This document shows, piece by piece, positions 59,543-64,000 of a stretch of 64,000 nt of DNA; within the stretch, counting starts at the first letter, position 1; each line of letters starts with the position of its first letter. Location of the stretch: the NCBI RefSeq assembly GCF_014773225.1, contig NZ_JACXAJ010000002.1, positions 372,001 to 436,000 of the forward strand, written 5' to 3'. The notes beneath the pieces were generated by a model. The model saw nothing but the letters and a program-made list of their open reading frames with translations. It ran no database searches and was not told the origin of the DNA. The stretch is from Pontibacter aquaedesilientis (lineage in GTDB: Bacteria; Bacteroidota; Bacteroidia; Cytophagales; Hymenobacteraceae). The translations under genes were made by a program, and so were the position numbers.

Positions 59543-60859
59543 ATGAACAGCTATATAAGCATACCTCGCATTTTAAAAGCAGCAAGCCTGATGTTGCTGA
59601 CAATTACCCTCACTTCCTGTGAAATAGATGATTTCCCGGACCCTAACAATCCTATCATAGAGCCGAATGCCAGCGTTACAGAGCTGAACTATTTGGTGGT
59701 AGGTACAGAGTCGGGCATGCGCAACTTTCTGGGTACCTATTACGACAACGTAGGCGTGATTGGGCGGGAGCATTACCGTTTCTCCGGCGCAGATCCGCGC
59801 TTCACCACCGACTTGCTGGGCTTCAGCACTTCCGTGCTCGATGACAACACGTTCTACACCACGAATCCATGGGGTGCCCGCTACAGGGTCGTGAAAAACG
59901 CAAACATCCTCATCGAAAGGGCCGAAAACTCGACACTCATCACAGAGGAGCAAAGGCAGGGCTACATAGGTTTTGCCAAAACCATCAAGGCGCACCAGCT
60001 TTTGATGAACCTGACGATGACCAACGAAAACGGCATCAGGATAGAGGTAGAGGATGTGGACAATCCGGGTCCTATTGTGAAGGGAGACGATGCCTATGCC
60101 GCATTGGCAAACCTGCTTAACGAAGCCGCTACCCATTTGGGTAGTGCCGGTACTACATTTGCTTTCCCGCTTTCAGCAGGGTTTGCCGGATTTGATACAC
60201 CCGCTACTTTTCTGGAGTTTAACAGAGGTTTGGCTGCCCGTATCGCCGTTTACAGAGGTCGTTATAGTGAAGCGCTTACTTTGCTGGAGGCCTCCTTTCT
60301 GGACCTGACCGGCAATTTTGACCGTGGTGTTTACTATACCTTCAGCACAGCGCCAGGCGACCAGCTGAACCCGCTCTTCTTTGCCCCAAATGCGACGGGG
60401 GAGGTGCGTATAGCGCATCCGAGCTTTGTAGCGGATGCCACTCCAGGCGATGCCCGGCTTTCCAAGGTTTCTCTGAGAACAGCATCGGCCACCCAGAATT
60501 TTCTGACAGGGCAATACGATGTGGCAGTCTACTCCTCCTTGCTTGACCCTGTGCCGATCATCCGGAACGAAGAGTTGATCTTGATCTATGCGGAAGCCAA
60601 GATTCAGACAAACCAGCTCGGGGATGCGGTAACAGCCCTGAACAGAATACGGACGGCCAATAATATTGGGGTTTACACAGGGCCACAAACCCAGCAAGCG
60701 TTGATTACTGAAATGCTGCGACAACGCCGCTACTCCCTTTACTTCGAGGGGCATCGCTGGGTAGATATGCGCCGCTACAACAGGCTAAGTGAATTGCCAA
60801 TCGACCGAGCAGGGGATGATGTTTGGGTGAGTTTCCCGATACCTTTTGCGGAAAGCTGA
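59543..60859 (+). CDS. SusD/RagB family outer-membrane lipoprotein
   Basis: 438 residues. Lipobox L-T-S-C (Cys 26). SusD-type TPR-like helices with GFAKTIKAHQLLMNLTM and RNEELILIYAEAKIQTNQLGDAVTALNRIR, and the C-terminal LRQRRYSLYFEGHRWVDMRRY typical of the family. It forms the lid over the SusC barrel and binds the nutrient at the cell surface. The stop is followed by a bidirectional terminator. Confidence 0.94.
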   Translation: MNSYISIPRILKAASLMLLTITLTSCEIDDFPDPNNPIIEPNASVTELNYLVVGTESGMRNFLGTYYDNVGVIGREHYRFSGADPRFTTDLLGFSTSVLDDNTFYTTNPWGARYRVVKNANILIERAENSTLITEEQRQGYIGFAKTIKAHQLLMNLTMTNENGIRIEVEDVDNPGPIVKGDDAYAALANLLNEAATHLGSAGTTFAFPLSAGFAGFDTPATFLEFNRGLAARIAVYRGRYSEALTLLEASFLDLTGNFDRGVYYTFSTAPGDQLNPLFFAPNATGEVRIAHPSFVADATPGDARLSKVSLRTASATQNFLTGQYDVAVYSSLLDPVPIIRNEELILIYAEAKIQTNQLGDAVTALNRIRTANNIGVYTGPQTQQALITEMLRQRRYSLYFEGHRWVDMRRYNRLSELPIDRAGDDVWVSFPIPFAES

Positions 60860-60882
60860 TACCTATACCTTAAAAACGGATC

Positions 60883-60919
60883 AAACTAAAAAAGAGCCTT
60901 TCGGGCTCTTTTTTAGTTT
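60883..60919. terminator. Bidirectional terminator between susD-like and DUF2007 genes
   Basis: 16-bp arms (AAACTAAAAAAGAGCC and complement) around a 5-nt loop, with T-runs on both sides. The stop of the convergent DUF2007 gene (60913) lies in one arm. Confidence 0.88.
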
Positions 60920-61335
60920 TGCTTCCAGGTATAGCCGCAGCCATGGCAATGAAACTTGCGGCTGACAAAGGGTACTGTGATCCCTAATATGCCACCGAAA
61001 AACCCTTTTTCTGTAATGCTGGCAGAATCGCAGATAGGGCAGATGATTTCCGGATCATAATCCTGGGCAGATTGATCGAGTTTCATGCCGTCGTCCAGAA
61101 TATACTCACTGGTACCGCGCATGATACGGCCGATCATTTCGCGTGCTTCTTGTTCATCGCCTTCGGTTACTTGCAGCTTTACGCCGCCCACCGCCACCGA
61201 GTAGAGGGGTTGCGCCGCTATTATATGCTCGTCTCCCAGAAAACAAGGGATGCCCTCGGCTTCCAGTCGGCCCTTGAGAATATATGCTTCAGTGGGTTGG
61301 CTGAAGGTGGCAACAGTTACTAAGCGCTCTGACAT
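60913..61335 (-). CDS. DUF2007 protein with C-terminal zinc ribbon
   Basis: 140 residues. The N-terminal half fits DUF2007 (putative signal-transducing protein: LVTVATFSQPTEAYILKGRLEAEGI). The C-terminal part has two CxxC pairs (ICPICDSASI and FHCHGCGYTW) consistent with a zinc ribbon. No membrane segment. The function is not known. It is the middle of three minus-strand genes of unknown linkage. Confidence 0.85.
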   Translation of the reverse strand: MSERLVTVATFSQPTEAYILKGRLEAEGIPCFLGDEHIIAAQPLYSVAVGGVKLQVTEGDEQEAREMIGRIMRGTSEYILDDGMKLDQSAQDYDPEIICPICDSASITEKGFFGGILGITVPFVSRKFHCHGCGYTWKQN

Positions 61336-61365
61336 GGCTGTGTTCGTTTTGCTAGGGCTGTCAGG

Positions 61366-61590
61366 CTACTGTTTTTTAGGAGGCAGGTCGAATGCCTGTG
61401 CGTCATGCTCAAAGTGACCTTTGTGAGCACCATCACAGAAAGGCTTGTTTTTGGAAAGTCCGCATCGGCAAATAGATACAAGCTCGCGCCCGCCCAGGCC
61501 GTACACGTTTCCTTCTTTGTCTACTATTTCAAAGTCGCCCTCTACTCTTAGCGACCCGTTGCTGTTTACTGTTAATTTAGTCTTTGACAC
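61366..61590 (-). CDS. CDGSH iron-sulphur domain protein
   Basis: 74 residues. The cluster motif ICRCGLSKNKPFCDGAH provides three Cys and one His for a mitoNEET-type [2Fe-2S] cluster. Such small proteins sense or carry clusters or electrons. It is 30 bp upstream of the DUF2007 gene on the same strand, so the two may be cotranscribed. Confidence 0.92.
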   Translation of the reverse strand: MSKTKLTVNSNGSLRVEGDFEIVDKEGNVYGLGGRELVSICRCGLSKNKPFCDGAHKGHFEHDAQAFDLPPKKQ

Positions 61591-61678
61591 GGTTATCTGT
61601 TTAGTTTAAAATCAAATATACTCTTTTTGTGGCATATTTTCTCGGTCTTTAAAGCAGAAAAAACATCCCTGAAACCAA

Positions 61679-61714
61679 AACAGCCTCCGGACAAACAAAT
61701 GTCCGGAGGCTGTT
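61679..61714 (-). terminator. Terminator of the lipoprotein gene
   Basis: 15-bp perfect arms (AACAGCCTCCGGACA and complement) around AACAAA, followed on minus by TTTTGGTTT. Confidence 0.82.
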
Positions 61715-61733
61715 CTATGCTTGCTATACCTGC

Positions 61734-62534
61734 TTACTTGCTGTACATATAAGTGAAAGTCTGTGTCTTGCCGTTTGGCAGTGTCATCGTCTGGCTGATA
61801 GGGTAGCCGCTTTCGTCGTACTTGTAGGTATAGGACTTTGTCAGGGTCTTGTTACCGTTGTGGATCACAGTGGAAGAACGCACCAGGTTATTCGGGCTGC
61901 TGGCAATGCCAGGCTCTGCAAACACATGGAATGGATTCGGGTTGGAATCGTAGGAGTGTGTGGTCGTGGAGTAAAGCTTGGCCGCTCCGGTTCTGTCTAC
62001 TACAAACTGCTTTTCCTGGCCATAGTTGCCATTCGGCAATGCCTCATAGGTTGTGAATGACTTTAGGGCGCCCTTTTGCTCCGTACCTTCGTAAGCTGAT
62101 TTTTTGCTCAGCTTCTTTGCCGCGTCGTAGTCGTAAGTGGTGTACGACTGATACTCTGGCTTTCCTCCTAAAAAGTAAGTGGAAATTGATTTGCTCAACT
62201 CGCCCCGGTCGTTGTAGGTATGCGCCTCTTCCGACAGTACCTGCTTGCTGTTGCCGGCAAAGGTGCTTGCTTTTACAAGACGGCCTTTGTTGTCGCGCTC
62301 GTACTTTTCAAAGCTCTCGATCTCGCCGGTTTCCTTGTTATAATGGTTAATCTGGATGAGTTGCTTGCCCGCAAAGTTAAAGGAAGTTACCTCTGCTGAG
62401 TCCATCAGCACATGCGAAAGCGTACCCTGATCAAAAGATGGCTGGGCGGCTTCCTTTTCGCTTCTTTCGCAGGAAGAAAGTGCTACCACGCCAAAAACGA
62501 GCATGGCGGGTAAAAATCTGCTTTTCAATTTCAT
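61734..62534 (-). CDS. Lipoprotein with YD/RHS-like repeats
   Basis: 266 residues from ATG 62534; the frame extends to 62615 but the extension has no signal role. Lipobox L-S-S-C near residue 21. The rest shows repeats of the form Y-x2-D-x-x-G-x-L/P (YERDNKGRLVKAS, YNDRGELSKSIS, YDYDAAKKLSKKS, YKYDESGYPISQT), like the extracellular YD/RHS repeats of wall-associated proteins, but short. A surface-exposed beta-structure is likely; the function is unknown. Confidence 0.78.
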   Translation of the reverse strand: MKLKSRFLPAMLVFGVVALSSCERSEKEAAQPSFDQGTLSHVLMDSAEVTSFNFAGKQLIQINHYNKETGEIESFEKYERDNKGRLVKASTFAGNSKQVLSEEAHTYNDRGELSKSISTYFLGGKPEYQSYTTYDYDAAKKLSKKSAYEGTEQKGALKSFTTYEALPNGNYGQEKQFVVDRTGAAKLYSTTTHSYDSNPNPFHVFAEPGIASSPNNLVRSSTVIHNGNKTLTKSYTYKYDESGYPISQTMTLPNGKTQTFTYMYSK

Positions 62535-62767
62535 TTGGCTAAAAGTTGAAAAAGTTAAAAATAAAACTGACCAGAGCATTTCTCCGGCAGTCTCAGTTAG
62601 AACGCACCTTTTCAAATAATAATTGCACTGCCGTAAATAAAATCAATTAATTTGTTGTGTCACAGGGAATTTTGCAATAGTCTGTTGTTTGTAAGTTGTT
62701 GTTTTTCAGTGTTTTTATGAATGAAAAGGCCTGATAAAAAAGTTGCAAATTTTTGTAAAGTGCAATT

Positions 62768-64000
62768 TTAGTTAAGTGCGGCCGTCCGGGCAATGTTGAG
62801 TAGCTCGTCTCCCGCGTCGATGTCGTGCCGCAGCTGCTCCTGGAAATTGATGGTGATCCGGAGTGCCCGCAGCCCCTGTACCCCCTGCATTTCTTCCAGT
62901 TCCAGGTCTTCCACTTCTCTCTCGACGTACCCTTCAGCTTGCAGAAAATCGATGTAGCGCATATACTCCTGTGCCTCACGCGGCTGTGTATACACAATGG
63001 CAATTTTACCCGGCTGGGTTAACCGCTCATCGGAGCCACGCAGCACGGCCTTGTCTATACGCTTTTTAATGATCTCATAGCGGATGTTATCGGCACCCTC
63101 CACGTCAAATTTCTTCTCGTCCAGTCTGAATCGGATGGAGATCGGGCTGCTGTGCACCAAAATGAGCTGGGTGATTTCTAGCGGCAGTTTAAGATTGGCG
63201 CGCAGCTTCTGGATGCGGCGGGCGATCTCGCAGGTGAGCATGAGCTGCCATAGGCGCATGTTCTTGAGGTAAATCTGCTCAAAATGCCCGTTGTTCAGCA
63301 AGGAAGCCCCAATGTAAATGTTGTATTCCAGCCCATCGGTCTTATACTTCTCAAAATAGTGCGGGAATATCTGTTGCGCCTTCTCCTCCTCCCGGTCCAG
63401 AAAGTTTGAGATGGTGTCGTTGATCAGGTAGAGGCTCTCCTCATAAGCCCGACGCTTGTTATACACCACCCTGTTCGGGTTGTTGATCGCCTTGCGGTAA
63501 GCCTCTATAGCCGTTTTGGTGGAAGGATACTTGAGCTCGAAGTGGTTGAAGAGTGGCTCTATCTCGGTGCGTAGAAACTCCAATATAGAGACTTCGTCGC
63601 CGGATGCCAGCTCGTGCACAATGCTCTGCGAGTACTTGTCGATCTTGTAAACCAGTTCGTCCAGAATAGAAAGCGGAAGATTGTCCTTGGCCGCCAGGAT
63701 GACCTCCTTTGCATACACCAGTTGGTCGAGCAGGTCGCCTTGAATGGCCTTGTTGCGCTCGGCAGCCGAACTCCTGATGTCCGACACCCCATAGAGCGGG
63801 TAAATGTCACGGAACACAATTGGCTCGATCTCGGAACTGACATTGCGCTCCATTTTGTCGAGCAGGTTGATGGCCGCCTGTGTGAAGCGCCACTCCACAA
63901 TGGGGTGTATGGCCGTGTACTTCTCCTTAATAATGTTTTGGATGCTGCTTCGCAACTCCTCCAGCATGCGGTTGAGGGCCAGTGCGAACAGCGGCAATAT
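62768..64000 (-). CDS. Large GAF-domain-type regulatory protein (5' part cut by window edge)
   Basis: The minus frame is open to the right edge, and the first recognisable codon in the window is not an ATG, so the N-terminus lies outside. The visible 410 residues are soluble and helical with blocks IRSSAAERNKAIQGDLLDQL, SGDEVSILEFLRTEIEPLFNHF and VVYNKRRAYEESLYLINDTISNFLDREEE. I recall these in long Bacteroidota proteins annotated as GAF-domain proteins, but the GAF part itself is not in view. Confidence in the family is moderate. Confidence 0.6.
   Translation of the reverse strand: MLPLFALALNRMLEELRSSIQNIIKEKYTAIHPIVEWRFTQAAINLLDKMERNVSSEIEPIVFRDIYPLYGVSDIRSSAAERNKAIQGDLLDQLVYAKEVILAAKDNLPLSILDELVYKIDKYSQSIVHELASGDEVSILEFLRTEIEPLFNHFELKYPSTKTAIEAYRKAINNPNRVVYNKRRAYEESLYLINDTISNFLDREEEKAQQIFPHYFEKYKTDGLEYNIYIGASLLNNGHFEQIYLKNMRLWQLMLTCEIARRIQKLRANLKLPLEITQLILVHSSPISIRFRLDEKKFDVEGADNIRYEIIKKRIDKAVLRGSDERLTQPGKIAIVYTQPREAQEYMRYIDFLQAEGYVEREVEDLELEEMQGVQGLRALRITINFQEQLRHDIDAGDELLNIARTAALN

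Noticed and set aside
56557..60859. Polysaccharide utilisation locus
   Set aside because: Only SusC and SusD are present; no glycosidase, ECF sigma or hybrid sensor is adjacent, so a carbohydrate substrate cannot be claimed.
1..64000. CRISPR array, prophage, restriction or other defence locus
   Set aside because: No equally spaced direct repeats with unique spacers, no cas, phage structural, methylase or nuclease genes are seen. Iterated intergenic tracts lack spacer structure.

Overview
The window looks like chromosome from a Bacteroidota bacterium of the Cytophagales, most likely Hymenobacteraceae and close to Pontibacter (inference). Pointers are a SusC/SusD pair, many lipoproteins with short lipoboxes, MgtC-DUF4010, DUF4153 and S9D peptidase families, promoters with a TAnnTTTG -7 element, few Shine-Dalgarno sites, and the 7-mer AGGTATA/TATACCT recurring in genes and spacers on both strands.

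Layout. 1-5,150: housekeeping genes (WbqC-like end, lipid A-type acyltransferase, YciO-like protein, mltG, hot-dog thioesterase, YihY/BrkB membrane protein). 5,274-14,600: a tRNA-Ser(UGA) with its terminator, then about 9 kb bounded by a second copy of the tRNA 3' tip plus terminator. This is a probable island. It holds a decayed IS3-type element, two lipoproteins, and a tightly coupled four-gene operon (M19-like hydrolase, two predicted outer-membrane proteins, a lipoprotein) that I cannot match to a described system. 14,680-25,650: a redox/arsenic region with an AhpD-like protein, cyanophycinase, the operon DUF547 - TIGR04283-type glycosyltransferase - FAD oxidoreductase - membrane ferredoxin, a Crp/Fnr regulator, ArsM and a flavodoxin-like reductase. 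Four promoters here carry the palindrome TGTC-N8-GACA, each centred 36.5 bp upstream of the last base of the -7 octamer position. I read this as a Crp/Fnr-controlled regulon, and it is the strongest new signal in the window.

25,770-28,520: a four-gene membrane-protein/winged-helix regulator operon with two matching ACTTTG-N5-CAAAGT palindromes. 29,000-31,790: two cold-shock proteins and an MgtC-DUF4010 protein. 31,820-37,490: a full RND efflux operon (adaptor, pump, TolC-like). 37,700-46,600: an alkyltransferase-like protein, a lipoprotein with a stop at codon 3, an S41 peptidase, an orphan SUKH-like immunity protein, a candidate structured small RNA, a LytS/LytTR two-component pair, cupin, ferritin and a 2Fe-2S ferredoxin. 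46,790-64,000: two S9 peptidases, a cyclophilin lipoprotein, a subtilisin, an MDR oxidoreductase, acyl-CoA-binding protein, SusC/SusD, CDGSH protein and the end of a large regulatory protein.

A second recurring theme is intergenic DNA built from 7-12-nt iterated units arranged as facing inverted repeats. These fill the space between genes, in places exactly from stop codon to stop codon, and supply the last residues of the flanking proteins.
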